Shown here piece after piece: positions 23,473 to 37,756 of a stretch of DNA of 64,000 nt. How positions within the stretch are numbered: the stretch's first letter is position 1; each line of letters opens with the position of its first letter. The stretch is from Diploscapter coronatus (taxonomy: Eukaryota; Nematoda; Chromadorea; Rhabditida; Rhabditidae): NCBI GenBank assembly GCA_964036155.1, contig OZ038423.1, positions 40,997,249 to 41,061,248 of the forward strand, in the 5' to 3' direction. The position numbers and the translations under genes were made by a program. The notes under the pieces are model-generated. The model made no database searches, was not told the origin of the DNA, and saw nothing but the letters and a program-made list of their open reading frames with translations.

Positions 23473-26400
23473 ATGCAGTGCCCTCCGCACTCCATAGCAG
23501 CAGTCCTACTGCTCTATCTGTTGTTCATCTCCATCCCGCCTGCGCCCTCCTTCCACCTGTCAGGAATTGGCTCTTCCACCCATCAGAAACTCCAGAGTAA
23601 TGCAGCTTTCTTTGTACGGTTGTTCGGAGACAATCTCGCTCGGAATGGCTACTTCTTCACTGCGACTGATCACTGCGAGGTTTGCCGTCATCCTCATTTA
23701 CTAGAGCACCTTTTCATTCATGTGTTCTTCACTAGTTGTAATGCGATTTTACGAAATTGCTCTCTTCATTGGTGAAGGAATGCCGTAGATTTGAGAAATG
23801 AAGATGTGCAATGCATAAGCAGAAGAGTTCTTCATGTCCAAAAAATGATTACACAAAAATTTACATGTAAAGTGAATGTGGATTGCAGGACTGGAATGTG
23901 GATGCAGAAAAGGCGAAGGCTCGAGTCGATGGGGAGGTCGATGATGTCACTGACAAATCAGTTTTGAATCTACTAATTTACATCGGTTTCGAAAGAAGCA
24001 AACTAGTTCTAAATAGCAAAAAGCTGTTGCTGTGAATCCCGGTAAAACCCGGTGAAGATAAATTCCGGTGGTTTTTGAATTATGATGAAAAGCTAATACT
24101 ATTTTCCCTCTACTCTCACTTCCTCCTTGCAATTTTCACTTTAATTTATCGGTATTCAGAATCAGCCAACAAAACACCTCGTTTATTCTTCATCTCCTGA
24201 AATGCTCAAAGAAGAACCCTTTCCAGATCGATCCGTCTCAAATTCAGCTCTGGTCTTCTGTTCACTTCAGAAAATCGCAAGTATCGTTTGTGTCACAACA
24301 CTACCAAAGGACAGAACATTTCTTATTATCAGGTTTGGCTTTTTTAATCATTTTATCATCAACTTTTATCCCTACAGAACTTCGCAGTGGAATATGAAGA
24401 GGTGGTTCTACAGTACTGGTACATTACGATCATCATTCTCTGCATGGTAAGTAGAATTTAGAAGCTTGTTGATGAAAAAATAGTAATCACCCTGCAGATA
24501 GGAGCGGGATTCTGTGCAGGTGCAGTTCTGGCCTTCCTCAGTGTTTCCATCAACGACCTCATGCTAATCATCGAGAATGGAAAAGAACCAATGAAGGTAA
24601 AACTTGAATTTTTGGCTAATGATCGAAGCTGCATTTTTCATGGAAACGAATTCAGTTTTCAATTTGTTTCTAATTGAGCTGATGAATTTGTAACTTATCG
24701 AAGAGTTGAAAGTAGGAAGAAAACTTTTCATTCAACTCAAGTTAATACGCTATTTTCGATTGTAGTAATTCACGTTCTAATTTTCAACAGAAAAATCCAA
24801 CTATGAATGCACAATGATTAATTTTCAGAAGTGCGCAAAGAATATTCGTTGGCACCGTTTGAACACGAATTGGCTGATCTGCTCTTTGTCACTGTTCGCT
24901 ACAATTTGCAATGTCGGCTGCACAATGTCTTTTGACAAATTCCTCGAACCGGTTATGTACTCAGTCTCGAATGGCAATTACTTTGTTGGAATGTCGAAAT
25001 GCATTCGACTAAATAGTTCGAGGAAGGCATTATAGTAATGATCCAAGGCGCTTTTACAAAATGCTATAACTCAGTTTAGATCTAACAAAATACCTTCCAA
25101 CATTTAATGGAATGAATCCCAACATGCTGACAAATAGAAATACCCCATTTGAAATTCGTTCGAATGATTATTACGAGTTTCAGTTGAAGTGGCACTGGCT
25201 GGTTGTTGCCTTAATTCCGGCGGCCACTATGGCTCTCTTCTGTGAAGTTTTACCTCAGGTAAGCTTATTGAAATTTTCCGTCTAAATAGCCTTTTACGTA
25301 ATCAGAACTTGAATTGTTTTATGTTTGTTTTTTCATGTTTTCCAGCAATTCACACTTGGTAAATTTTTCAATCACCTCAGTTTGCCCTATCCTTTGTGCC
25401 TATTCAAAGGGACACCTTCTCAATTAGTGCCTTGTCTTCTTCACTTTGCAGGCCTTCTTCCGTCGCAATCCTCTGTGTGTGACCTCCCGCACCCGCTACA
25501 TCACAGCCTTCATCTTCATTCTCGTGTTCCCACTCGCCTGGCCGCTCTCCAAGTGCTTCAACTTCTTTGTTGGCAAGGATGTGAGTCGGAATTTTGGCAA
25601 TACGCGAAGAATATTCGATACAGAAGAATGAGCAGGATTTTCATCATGCTTATTTTCATTCTTCTCCATTGAAGACCAAAACTAATTAAACCTTGCATCA
25701 TTGCATAGGTTTCATTTTTCAAGCTATAGTTCTCGATAAAAATACAGATGCATAGGGAACTTTATTTGGACAGTCTGGAAACTTCAAACCTAACCTCTAC
25801 GAAAAATAGTTTGAAAGAACAAGTTCTACCATTTCTTACCTTATTTCGCGAGAATTTCGGGTTTTAGACTTGCAAATATCCTTCATCTATTGATCTGCTG
25901 ATTCAGGTTCGTCAATTGATCACAGACGAGGAATTGGATGCCCTCATCAAAGAGCATTCCAAGCAGATGAACGATACTGAGGGAAGTGGGGAAGAGAGGC
26001 GATTCTCTGGGAGAATGAGAATATGTTGCAGAAATCCTGGTTCGAACGATGAAGTTTCGCAAAAAGCACGTGAGTCAGATGATGACTCCCATCGAATCTG
26101 TCTTCCTGCTCAGCAGCGAGGATAGACTCGACAGAAAGGTAGAAGGAATAGCGTTTGTTCGTTCGTCTGAAAATGAAATATCGAAAATGCCTTTGGATAT
26201 GATTTGGTAGAGGAGATTGATTCAAAGTTATTGATGTAAAAAAGGTTCCCGAATGATAATCTTGCGGAACTGATTCATTCTTCTCAATTTCGTCACTGAT
26301 TGTTTCTAAGACATTCGAATTTTTAACCAGCCTGGAAAGCAAATAATTACAGACTCTGCTGCTGATTGTGGAGAAGGGATATACGAGAATTCCGATCTAC

Positions 26401-28882
26401 GAGAAGAAGAACAGGAGGAAGATCTTTTACATTCTCAACATTAAGGTAACTATTATGAAGTTCAGCCAATTTTTTACCATTTTTCTTCATACAAAATTTG
26501 AATGTAAAAATGTCTGTTAGGAATAATTGATTGGAGTACGATCTTTCACCGAATAACACAATTGCAGGATTTGATTTCTCTTGATCTGCATAACGAGCCG
26601 AAAGTGAAACACGTAATTGCACATTTGAGAGTGAGTTTGAATGGCTGCCAATATGTGAATGGTTCAAAGAATTCAGAAGATTCACGACACTCCGATGCGA
26701 TTTGTAGTGGACGATATGGAGGCTCAGCAACTGCTCGAAGAAATGAAGAAGGGGGACGAACATATGTGCTGTGTTTGCAAATACACTCTTTGCGGGTAAG
26801 GCATTTGAAAATGACTATTTCCTGCAATGAGGATTCAGAAACTTCTCCTTCTCGAAATCAGGGATGCACGAACTTCGACTTCGAGATTTTTAAGATAAAA
26901 TTTCGATTTCGAAAATTTTCTAGTTGAAATTTCGTGCATCCCTGCTTGAGATGTCAAAAATAATTTGTTTAGACTTTATGTATATGGTATTTTCTAATGA
27001 ATAAGATAGTCTTGTAGATATCAACTGATCGGCCTGATCACGATCGAGGACATTCTGGAAGAGCTCTTTGGAGAGATTGAGGTAGAAATGATGCAACTCG
27101 ACCGACTGAACGAGTTTGGGTGTTAAGGATGAAGCAGACAAGTCGTGGGCAAATCGCCGTGCAGGGCTGCTCAAGGACCAGATGGTCATCGACTGGTTCA
27201 AGGAGGAGAGGACAGCCAAAATTGGACTCTCTGTTGGACAGCAACTCGCCATTTTTCAGGTTAGAAATTAAAAAAAAAACATTTTTGAACAAATGTTTAC
27301 AACCGACACGAATAATTCATAACTTGGCTGATGATCGAAAACAGCTCCCTATTTTGCAAATCTAATATAAATATTTCGTTTTCATTCCACTAACTTGTTC
27401 TTCACATTTTGGATGGCAAAAACAGCTAGTTCGCTGCGAAGATTTAAACAATCTCAATAATGCTGATTATTTGTCAATTTTCTAAACCACGCATCTTGTA
27501 TTTCAGCAGCTGAACAATCACTGCTCCCGTCTCGCAAAAATCGGCTTCGATATATTCCGATTGAGGGACTTGCTGTCTCAAAAGAGGGTCCACAAATTCG
27601 CCCCTGGCACGCAGCTCGACAGGAAATGGTGAGAAAATTTCATTCATTATCAGATTATTGTATTTTTTCTGAAAGAAAAAGATCCCCTTGGAGAGGCCAC
27701 TTATTTCTCGCGTTTTCTAACCCCAAAAATGAATATCAATAACGAAACGAAGGATCAGAGACAAGAAGGCCTTCAAAGCAATAATTGTGAAAGATAGTGA
27801 ATAGTTTCCTTTCAGCTTCCACATAATGTATGCAGGAACAATCGAAGAGCGATTTGGTGAGAGCGAGACTCGCGTTTATGTGCTGAAGCCGTCGGATTTG
27901 ATGAAGGAATCGAGTGAAGGCGCTCTGCTGGTCGGGGAACAGGTCATCGATCAGGTCTACTATGTAAGTCAATTTACGACTTCTGATCTAATACAATCTA
28001 GTGGCAGTGTACGAAAGTTTGAAAGATTCACGATTGTTGAAATGATCATACTGAGCTTTCTAGTGGACCATTTTCTCTTAACTTGTAGATATTGTCGAGT
28101 AATAATGGTTCTAAAACTATCGTCTCGGTTAATTCACGAAAAATTTAGAAATCAACCATTTCAAAATGTATGCATTGTTCCAAACTTTTGTGGGCCACTG
28201 TATGATGAGAATATTTCTTGAAAATTAGTTTTTTCTGGTCGTCATATGATATCAGGGATGAACAAATCTCGGTTTAAAAAATTCACATTATAAACGAATT
28301 CAAAACATCTTTCTAGATTCCTTATTTTAAAGCAAAAGTTCTCGAACACTTCAGAGAGGAAGCATTTCCTTGATATGTATTTTCTCGTCTCTAACATGAT
28401 GCATTCGTAGAAACAAAACGAAAACAATACAAAATAGGCTAAATATTTAACTAAATCATCTGTACTTCATGCCTTCTTCAGGAGATAGTGCCCAATTTCT
28501 ACACGGACGCTATGACTGATTCCTCGCCTACTAATGTCATTTATCGAGTCATCAAAGAGGCTGTCGGATTCATGGTAAAGCGATATTTATGGCTATTTAA
28601 GATGAATTATTTTAGGTGACAAAGGATCAGTTGCTGCAAATCATGCTGACCAGTGTAGTGGAAGATGATGTAGGGAAAAGGAGAGAAGAGGATGGAACGA
28701 TGAATGAATAAGAATGTAATGTTCAGGACAAAAGCATGCAGGAAGGGGAGGAGAATGCAAAGCAGAGAAGAATTCACTCGAAGAAGTCGATGAGTAGGAC
28801 GAAGGACGATTCGACTGTGGAAGAGACGCAGAGATCGGAAAAGACGAGGAGAGCTGAAGGGGAGAGAGGAGGGCAGAGATGA
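23473..28882 (+). CDS. CNNM-family (ancient conserved domain) membrane protein
   Basis: Likely magnesium-transport-related protein of about 700 aa; 20 exons, the first at 23473-23679 and the last at 28727-28882. Order: signal peptide (MQCPPHSIAAVLLLYLLFIS); a short extracellular region with VRLFGDNL; a DUF21 membrane domain (YWYITIIILCMIGAGFCAG; NTNWLICSLSLFATICNVG; LVVALIPAATMALFCEVLPQ; ITAFIFILVFPLAWPLSK); the CBS-pair region (VSQMMTPIESVFLL; GYTRIPIYEK; YQLIGLITIEDILEELFGEI); a C-terminal region like the cNMP-binding-homology domain (ERFGESETRVYVLKPSDL); and a basic tail. All exon phases agree except at one junction: exon 3 (from 24160) ends in phase 2 at 24332 while the next exon (24378-24446) needs phase 0; a donor at about 24279 joined to an acceptor at 24387 would restore the frame. 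A 4-Cys CCVCKYTLC insertion lies between the CBS blocks. AATAAA is at 28942-28947. Confidence 0.85.
26859..26944. mobile_element. hAT-like MITE in a CNNM intron
   Basis: 86 bp beginning CAGGGATGCACGAA and ending TTCGTGCATCCCTG, with a self-complementary interior. Flanks CTCGAAAT and CTTGAGAT agree at 6 of 8 positions, consistent with an aged 8-bp target duplication. CAGGG ends and 8-bp duplications are typical of hAT elements. Confidence 0.65.
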
Positions 28883-28949
28883 CAAGGAAGAGATATCGCT
28901 CGAGAAGACACAGGGTGAGCAGAATTGGATTTTTTATGAATAATAAAAT

Positions 28950-30551
28950 CCATGTTTTACCTTTCTTTCATTAAAATTAGATAATAACGTCCAAAATCTG
29001 AAATTTTTTGATTATCAGAACTATGATATGAAAAATAACCTCGACTTGTATTTTTAAACATTTTGACACCCGACCCGCACTCTAACCGCAGGTGCGCGTT
29101 TTATTTAAATTTGGATCTAGGATTAGAGACCGCCAGCCATTTTGCCAAATTCATTCTGGTACCATGTTTTCTACATTTTTCAGGGTCTGAGGTGCCCCTC
29201 TAAACATCCCCACCGAAAAAACCGCGAAAAAATACGTTACTGATTAAAAAATTGATAAAATTTAACGCGAAAAAACGGAAAAATCGCTCCTTTTCGTGGA
29301 CAAGGGAAAGGGGCGTGGTTTATCTGCAAAAGACACTATGCCGCTCGCTTCCCCCTTTCTTTCTCTGCCTTTAGGGATCTTTTTCTCTGCACTCTCTTTC
29401 ATTTCAGCATTGGCTTCTTTTATATTTTCGTGAATTATCAGGATCTCAGTTGCTCTACGCAGGATTTTTCTGATTTTTTCACCGAAGACGGACAATTGAC
29501 CAACTAATCAAAATATCAAATAAAAACATATGTGCCTTTCAAAATATGCCTACAGTGGTCAAATTTAGTAAAGACAAAAAAATGCTCATTTTGAAATTAA
29601 TTTTAAAAATATTTTTTGATAAAATTTCGATTTTCTCTTTTGAATAGCATAATTAGGGAGTATCAAATTTTATTTTAGTCAAGTTTCCAGATGATTTCAA
29701 CGATCCTCTGTCGAGATACAGTACTGCAAAGGCGAGCATCTATTATTGCCTCGAAAAAATTTGCTCTACGCAGGATTTTTCTAATTTTTAAATATGTTGT
29801 ACATTTCAACTAGATGTACCGATTCATCAAAAAAAATTAAATGTGCCTTTTTTATAACTCGAAATATTAGCATTGCTATAATTTGACGCGCAATTGCGGA
29901 CTTTTTTCGCACCCCGATCAATAAATCGATATCACCACGTGAAAGAGCGGTATCGAATTGTATAGTAGGTACCGATAAATTATTAAAAACAAAAATAAAA
30001 CAAAAAAAATCGGCGATAATCGAAAGGGCTATCAACTATGGACACTTTTGAATCAAGTGAAAGGGGCGGGGCTTGGCGGTCCCTATCTAGGATCTACAAA
30101 ATGATCACCTACTTATTTTCCATTGCAGATGAGAGCACAGACGAAACGAACAGTCAAAAAATGATCAAGTCCGCCCACCTTTAATCTGCCCCTACAACAC
30201 TAAAAATCCAGTTCTACTCTAGGATAAACTTGGATTCTTCATTATTAAAATCGAGTAATCGCTTGTACAGTCGTCCAATCCCTAATTAGGTAGGGCCTAA
30301 TGCGCTTATGCACTTGTTAATTTTTCATTCATTTCTGCGTTAACGTCGTTATTTATTATTGTGTCAATTATACTTGCTGTGAGGTAGGACGATTGATTGG
30401 AGCATCCTATTGGCGATATTGAGAAAGATCTTCAAATATGGAATGGATTCAACCAACTTTGAGAAACAACAAACTTCACAAGATCTTGCATGTCAAAAAT
30501 ATTTATTGATCAACCAACCGAGGTTTCAAAATACAGGAATAGCGTGAGATT
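28950..30551. other. intergenic repeat-bearing region
   Basis: About 1.6 kb between the CNNM gene and the H2B 3' end. The motif TGCTCTACGCAGGATTTTTC occurs twice (near 29451 and 29761). The interval 29530-29760 matches, in reverse complement, the interior at about 62400-62580. No coding exon was recognised. Confidence 0.5.
29530..29900. repeat. dispersed repeat shared with 62.4-62.85 kb
   Basis: Segments such as TAATTAGGGAGTATCAAATT, TACAGTACTGCAAAGGCGAG and GATGCTCGCCTTTGCAGTAC-type complements recur inverted near 62400-62580, and ATTAGCATTG..GTAATTTGA..GCGCA recurs in direct orientation near 62815. It is probably an old non-autonomous element; no open frame was found. Confidence 0.65.
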
Positions 30552-30567
30552 GGTCCTAACGAGGACC
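30552..30567 (-). terminator. histone 3' stem-loop of H2B
   Basis: On the minus strand GGTCCT-CGTT-AGGACC, with the flanking AAA..AATC context of replication-dependent histone mRNA ends. It lies 53 bp after the H2B stop. Confidence 0.9.
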
Positions 30568-30619
30568 TTTGGGATGAATTGGATTGGACAAGTCTATCTG
30601 TCTGCAGAAGTGGCGAGCT

Positions 30620-31483
<864 letters not shown>

Positions 31484-31621
31484 CTTGGGACGAACCATTG
31501 CAACAGAACAGCAAAAGTTGAACGAAGCGGGAACACAGGAAATTGCAGAAAAATGCAGTGATTGAATGAGAAATGGCAGTGATTATGAATAACGAAATGA
31601 GTGGGCGTGGTCTGGAGGGAG

Positions 31622-31629
31622 TATAAAAG
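31622..31629 (+). promoter_or_regulatory. TATA box of H2A
   Basis: TATAAAAG, 101 bp upstream of the H2A ATG, inside the divergent H2B/H2A intergenic region. Confidence 0.7.
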
Positions 31630-31729
31630 GCGGGCGAAAAACGAGTGGTTTCATCATTTCTCAGTTTTCTGCTAGTTCGTTCAGTTTTCTGTGTTCCTGC
31701 TCCAGCCTCCACATCTTCAGCCAACAGCA

Positions 31730-32604
31730 ATGTCTGGACGCAGTAAGTCTATCAAATTCCGTCTTCTAGATCTTTCAACAGTTCACCATGGCTACAATTT
31801 GTAAAGATTAATCATTTTTTCTTTTCCCTGCTACCTTTAGCCTAAATTTTGGTGAATTTTACGAATGAACGTGGTTATCTGATGAAAATACAGTAAAACC
31901 CTTGGTAATTCCATCAAATCATCTCTCAATTTCAGCTGGCAAGAGCGGCAAGGTTCGTTCGAAGGGCAAGTCGCGTTCGTCGCGCGCCGGTCTGCAGTTC
32001 CCCGTCGGCAGGATCCACCGCCAACTCAGAAAGGGCAACTACGCGCAGAGAGTCGGTGGCGGCACTGCGGTGAGATTTGAATTCTTCTCATCAGCAGTTC
32101 AAGAATTGGCAAAAAATTCCGAATTCATCTTTCCTCGTGCAGGTCTACCTGGCAGCGGCCCTGGAGTACCTCGCGGCGGAAGTGCTCGAGTTGGCCGGCA
32201 ACGCGGCTCGCGACAACAAGAAGACTCGCATCAATCCGCGTCACCTGCAGCTCGCCATTCGCAACGACGAGGAGCTCAACAAGCTGCTCAGCGGAGTCAC
32301 GCTTTCTGAGGGTCAGTTTTGAGATTCACAGTAATCCGGCTTCGACTTCTCCAAACTAGACTCTCAGAGAAAAAGACATGCTCTTTCCTCTCGATATGAC
32401 ACTGGACTGTTTGGAGAAGTCGGATCCCGGCTATTTGAAAACCTAGAAATCATACAGGGTTACAGTATTAAAGGCTGAACTGTTCTAATTGTCAGTTCAT
32501 TCTTGAAAGATCCAATTTCAGGAGGCGTCCTGCCGAACATCCACGCTGTGCTTCTGCCCAAGAAGACGGGCAAGCACGATAAGACGGCAGTGGCCGAGGA
32601 ATGA
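31730..32604 (+). CDS. histone H2A
   Basis: Core nucleosome histone in four exons: 31730-31742, 31936-32069, 32143-32311 and 32522-32604, all phase-consistent. It begins MSGR, then [40 protein letters not shown] and GGGTA; the acidic-patch and docking part includes [20 protein letters not shown] and [12 protein letters not shown]; it ends [23 protein letters not shown]. No SQ(E/D) tail, so it is not H2A.X, and it is not H2A.Z-like. Three introns make it unusual for a stem-loop histone. Confidence 0.95.
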
Positions 32605-32673
32605 GCGCTGAGGACTGAGGCGGGCAGTTCAACTTCCTTTCCTTCACTCCTTCAACTCCAGATCTATCCCAAC

Positions 32674-32689
32674 GGTCCTCATTAGGACC
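32674..32689 (+). terminator. histone 3' stem-loop of H2A
   Basis: GGTCCTCATTAGGACC with flanking CCCAAC and AACA, 69 bp after the H2A stop. Confidence 0.9.
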
Positions 32690-33016
32690 AACATTTCTGT
32701 AAATTCAACCTCAATCTCAATTATTTTGTTGGGTATTCAATTACAGTACTTGTTATTGTTCTTGATTCAATAAATTTTTCTGGAAAATTGATGTTCCAAG
32801 CTTTCTTGCATGAATCTTTACTGAATACTTGGAAGATTGTCAAACAACTGACATAAGACGACAGTCTTGTAAAGTTGATGTCTAGATCATTTCTATAAAC
32901 AATTCTTGAGCGACCTCGAATATGAACATGTTCTTCCAAATAAGTATTTATTTGATCAATTTGCAAAGAACAATAAAATAAGAATAAATCGTGGTACAGA
33001 ACAGAATGAAGATGAT

Positions 33017-33032
33017 GGTCCTGAAGAGGACC
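33017..33032 (-). terminator. histone 3' stem-loop of H3
   Basis: On the minus strand GGTCCTCTTCAGGACC preceded by CCCAAC, 42 bp after the H3 stop. Same stem as in the other three histones, with a loop identical to that of H4. Confidence 0.9.
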
Positions 33033-33074
33033 GTTGGGATGAGTTTGGTTGTGTAGTCGAGTCAGCGTGGCAAC

Positions 33075-33692
<618 letters not shown>

Positions 33693-33762
33693 CCGTCTTG
33701 GAATGGGCGGGCTTGTTTCACTGACCACTTGCTCTTTTCTGACCCCGCCCACTCGAAAACCG

Positions 33763-33770
33763 TATAAAAG
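33763..33770 (+). promoter_or_regulatory. TATA box of H4
   Basis: TATAAAAG about 103 bp upstream of the H4 ATG; spacing matches that of H2A. Confidence 0.7.
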
Positions 33771-33866
33771 GCAGTCAGCTTCCTCCGTTCTTCATCTCGT
33801 TTCTCGAGTGTCAGCGAATTTTCGCCACTTCTGCGTTCAACTTCACGTTCGTCTTCAATTGACTAA

Positions 33867-34286
<420 letters not shown>

Positions 34287-34333
34287 GTCGATTAGCTGAA
34301 GAGAAGAGAAGCACTCCAGAAATCTAACCCAAC

Positions 34334-34349
34334 GGTCCTCTTCAGGACC
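34334..34349 (+). terminator. histone 3' stem-loop of H4
   Basis: GGTCCTCTTCAGGACC with the CCCAAC and ACA context, 47 bp after the H4 stop. Confidence 0.9.
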
Positions 34350-34814
34350 ACATCTCACCATATCACTGTCAAATTCTATCTACTTTTTCCATTTATTTTT
34401 CTTCAATAAATGCTATTTTGGAAGACTTCTTGTTTGAAATGAAGATGTCTCGTCTCATCGAGATTCAATACCGCAACCACTTGCTTGATTTGTTTCCTTG
34501 AAATAGTTTCTTTTTGAGTTCTCAAGATCGCGTCATTTTTTCTCACTTTTCACAATCAACAGCTCTGGTTCAAAGTGCTGAAAGTGGTTTTGATTTTCAC
34601 GACCATTTCCCTCTTCTTGACCAAATTCTTGATAGTTGTCTGTTTCTTCCATGATCTGAATCGACCCCAAATTGTAGCAATTCTCCCATTCCTGAATTGG
34701 ATTCCTCTCGAAGTTCCCCCAAGAATTAATTCCCGTCGTGATGATTTTCTCGTTTTATCGCATTTTCAAGGAATTAGAATTTTTTCAGTGATTTCACCCC
34801 AGCATCCAGTTGAA
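34350..34814. other. intergenic between H4 and the RBFOX-like gene
   Basis: About 460 bp. An AATAAA lies near 34405 beyond the H4 stem-loop. TTTTTTCAG ending at 34788, 26 bp before the next ATG, is a good spliced-leader acceptor candidate for the RBFOX-like gene. Confidence 0.5.
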
Positions 34815-37756
34815 ATGGATCAGTTCGTGCCCCCTTCATCTGAGTTCACAGTACCTGTCTCCCATCCCTCCCTGTCCCACTCGCACTCCACCCAGTCACT
34901 CCATTCCATTGCCTCGGATCTGTTTGCATCTGGCGGCCCTCCGTCCACTCGCTCGCAGTCGAATGCAGCTGCTGCTGTTGGCTGGGAGAGTTACGTGGCA
35001 GAGTTGGGCAAGGACAAGTAGGTTTTCTCCAAATTGAAAAAGAAGTAACCCCGAAGAATTCCTGTAAATTTCATGGGGCTGAAAGTGAAGATTTTTAGAC
35101 GATTTTATGGCATTTCCATGTCAGATCTTCTTCTTTCCTTACAGAGTCACTCAACTGTCTTCAAATGCCCGTCCAGCAGTTCCAATCTCCGTGAAGCCGA
35201 AGACGAAGGAGCCCGAGGAGTTCACAGACAACCGCATCTACGTGTCCAACATCCCTTTCTCCTTCAGGGAAATCGACCTGGCCAACATGTTCACTCCGTA
35301 AGTTGGAACGATGAAAGAGGAATTGGTTGAGAGATATGAATAATTCACTTCAAACACAATTTCTTATGATTTGATTGCAGATACGGACGTGTGGTGAACG
35401 TGGAGATCGTGATGAATGAACGCGGTTCGAAGGGATTCGGCTTCGTGACTCTGGACAATCGGGAGGGCTGCGAACGGGCCAGGAGGGAGTTGCATGGCTG
35501 CCACGTGCAGGGCAGGATCATTGAGGTGAGGATGCAAGAAGAAAATTAAATGCAGTTTACAACTAATAACATTTGAAAACGCCAATATGGATCGAGAGGT
35601 TTTTGAATGGTCATGGTCTCGAAATGCGATACGATGCTCTTCATTCTAAGAGTGATGAGCCCACTATGCCCTTGTTCTGTTTCTATTCATACCACTTTCA
35701 TTTGCAAATACTGGTTCTTTTTCAAATGTGTACCCATGTCTTATTCAAGAAGTCTGAGCTGATTAACTTCTATTCTGCAGTCCCGTTTTCTATAATATAT
35801 TTCAGGTTCGGAAGGCGACTCCATCACGCCGCAAAGGCGTTCCCCCTCAGCACTGGCTCTCGGCAGTCCCCAATGAGGGCAAATTCATCTCTCAGCCATT
35901 CTTGGACAGGCATGTTTCTGCCTTTCTTTATATCAACGATCTTCCAATATGAATATCTGAATTTTTCCTAATCATCTTTTTCTGCGTGTTCATTCATCTT
36001 TGAATTCGGAGTGACTTTAGAAGGAAATGAAAGTTACAATTTCGAAAATCTAATGCGACTTGTTAATTTGCAGATCCAAATCGACCGACCTGCCGGACGT
36101 GACTTGGCTGCAGCGGGTCATCTCTCGCGAAGTGGAGCGACAGGCCCAGGAGCAGCAGCGCAGAGCCTACGACCACGTTGTCACACAACTCATGGCCGGA
36201 CTCGTTCGCACTGGGCAAATCCAAGGGGAAATTCATGGAATGCAGCACAGCGACTTGCACAGTCTGCAGCTGCCTTACACAGGTAGTTGAAGGGAATTTA
36301 GTTCGTGAGAATATTGAATGGAAAGAGCTCTAAAGTCATGAAGGCAATCGGAAGAGCATGACGCGTTGGCACTATTCTGGATAGATGGGGAAGTGTCCTT
36401 GGTTCTTGTGCATTGAATATCGCGCCGTAATATTCAAGTTCCTAGTTCTGAGCATTTCAAATTCCAAATATTTCAAAATCAACTATCTTTTCGATTAAAT
36501 GATATGATTCCTCTCATTTGCAGGCCTGACTCCCTCGTCCCCTCTGCGTCGCTCGCCGCCCCGTACAGCGCCCTGCTCTCCCTTCATCCGCTCGGACTAC
36601 GTCTCCTCGTCCCCTGTCCACCCTGTTCACTCGGCTGCAGTCAGCCATTCTGCCTCTGCCTTCATGTTCCCTCCCCCTTCCCTGTCTGCCCATTCTCAGC
36701 AGCCTTGGATGAACCCCGTTCCTCTCCACTCGACTTCTGTCTCCAATCCCTGGCCACAGCCTATGGAATCTGCTCGTTCTGGTCAGTCATTCCTCTTCTC
36801 TTCTAGTTCATTCCCCTCCTTCGTTCAGGTCTGTCCCGCAGTCACTCTACGCGTCTGCCCGCCGACCTGCCTGCTCTATCCTCAGGCAGCCAGCTCCCAG
36901 CCAACATCTACGGCAGCATGGGCATTCAGATGGATCGCATGCAGGTTAGCTTTATGAATCTAGGAAAAGATAAGACATGGAATGAATGAAGTATAGCAGA
37001 AATGTGAATAGCGCAAGAAGAAAACATTCGTGACGAATTGACGAGTTGCGTGGCACATATTGATAAACGCTTCCAGATTTCGCTCAAACTTTCTTCTTAT
37101 TCTCGCTATCGATATCAGCTCAACTCATCTCTTCTTTTCAGCCTTCCAACTCGAGCAGCACGCCGTCCATCTTCTCGAACCTGCAGCTGCCCCTGTCCTT
37201 CGCCCCATCTCTCGCCACTCCCTCTGCTTCGGGCTCTGAGTCCACTTGCTTCGACTCCAATGGCCTGGACTCCACTCTGCAGCCTCTTCCCTTCTCCCCT
37301 TCCCGCTTCCATTCCTCTTCTGATGCCTTCCTTTCCTCTGCATCTCAGTTCGGCCCGATCGGTACGAGGCCTCCCTCTGCCAAGTCCTCTGCATCCACGG
37401 ACGAGGGAATCCACATGGGGAATGGCGATGGAAACACCACCATGGAGAATGGAAGTGAGTTGTTGTTTTTACAAAAATTGTTGATGATAAAGATCAGATT
37501 GTCATTTTTCCGATTTTATACTGGAATCTTTCTAGAATGTTCTCACGTCTAACGAAACCACTTTGTTAAATATGCAACTCTTGCAGAATCGTCCCGAGCC
37601 GAGTCGACTCTGTCTGCAGCCGCCGAAGCGACAATTTCGTCCGTGGAGAAGACTGAACAAGGCGAGGAGACATTCGTCATGCAGAACGTGTTGGATGCAC
37701 TGCCTGAAATTAATGGACAGATGCGGGAGGAGACTCACACTGGCGGACAGGAATAA
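34815..37756 (+). CDS. RBFOX-like RNA-binding protein (one RRM)
   Basis: Predicted 556 aa from nine phase-consistent exons (34815-35017, 35145-35297, 35381-35525, 35806-35909, 36074-36282, 36524-36781, 36829-36944, 37142-37454, 37587-37756). A Ser-rich N-terminus is followed by one RRM at about residues 98-168: RNP2 IYVSNI, FSFREIDLANMF, and MNERGSKGFGFVTL with RNP1 inside. NERGSKGFGFVT is a hallmark of the Fox-1 family, whose RRM binds GCAUG in pre-mRNA to control splicing. The long Ser/Pro/Phe-rich C-terminus is low complexity, with an acidic end (SVEKTEQGEETFVMQNVLD). The intron after exon 4 uses a GC donor (ACAG|GCATGT). Divergence outside RNP1 means the exact orthologue (fox-1, asd-1 or spn-4 type) is not decided. 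Confidence 0.85.
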
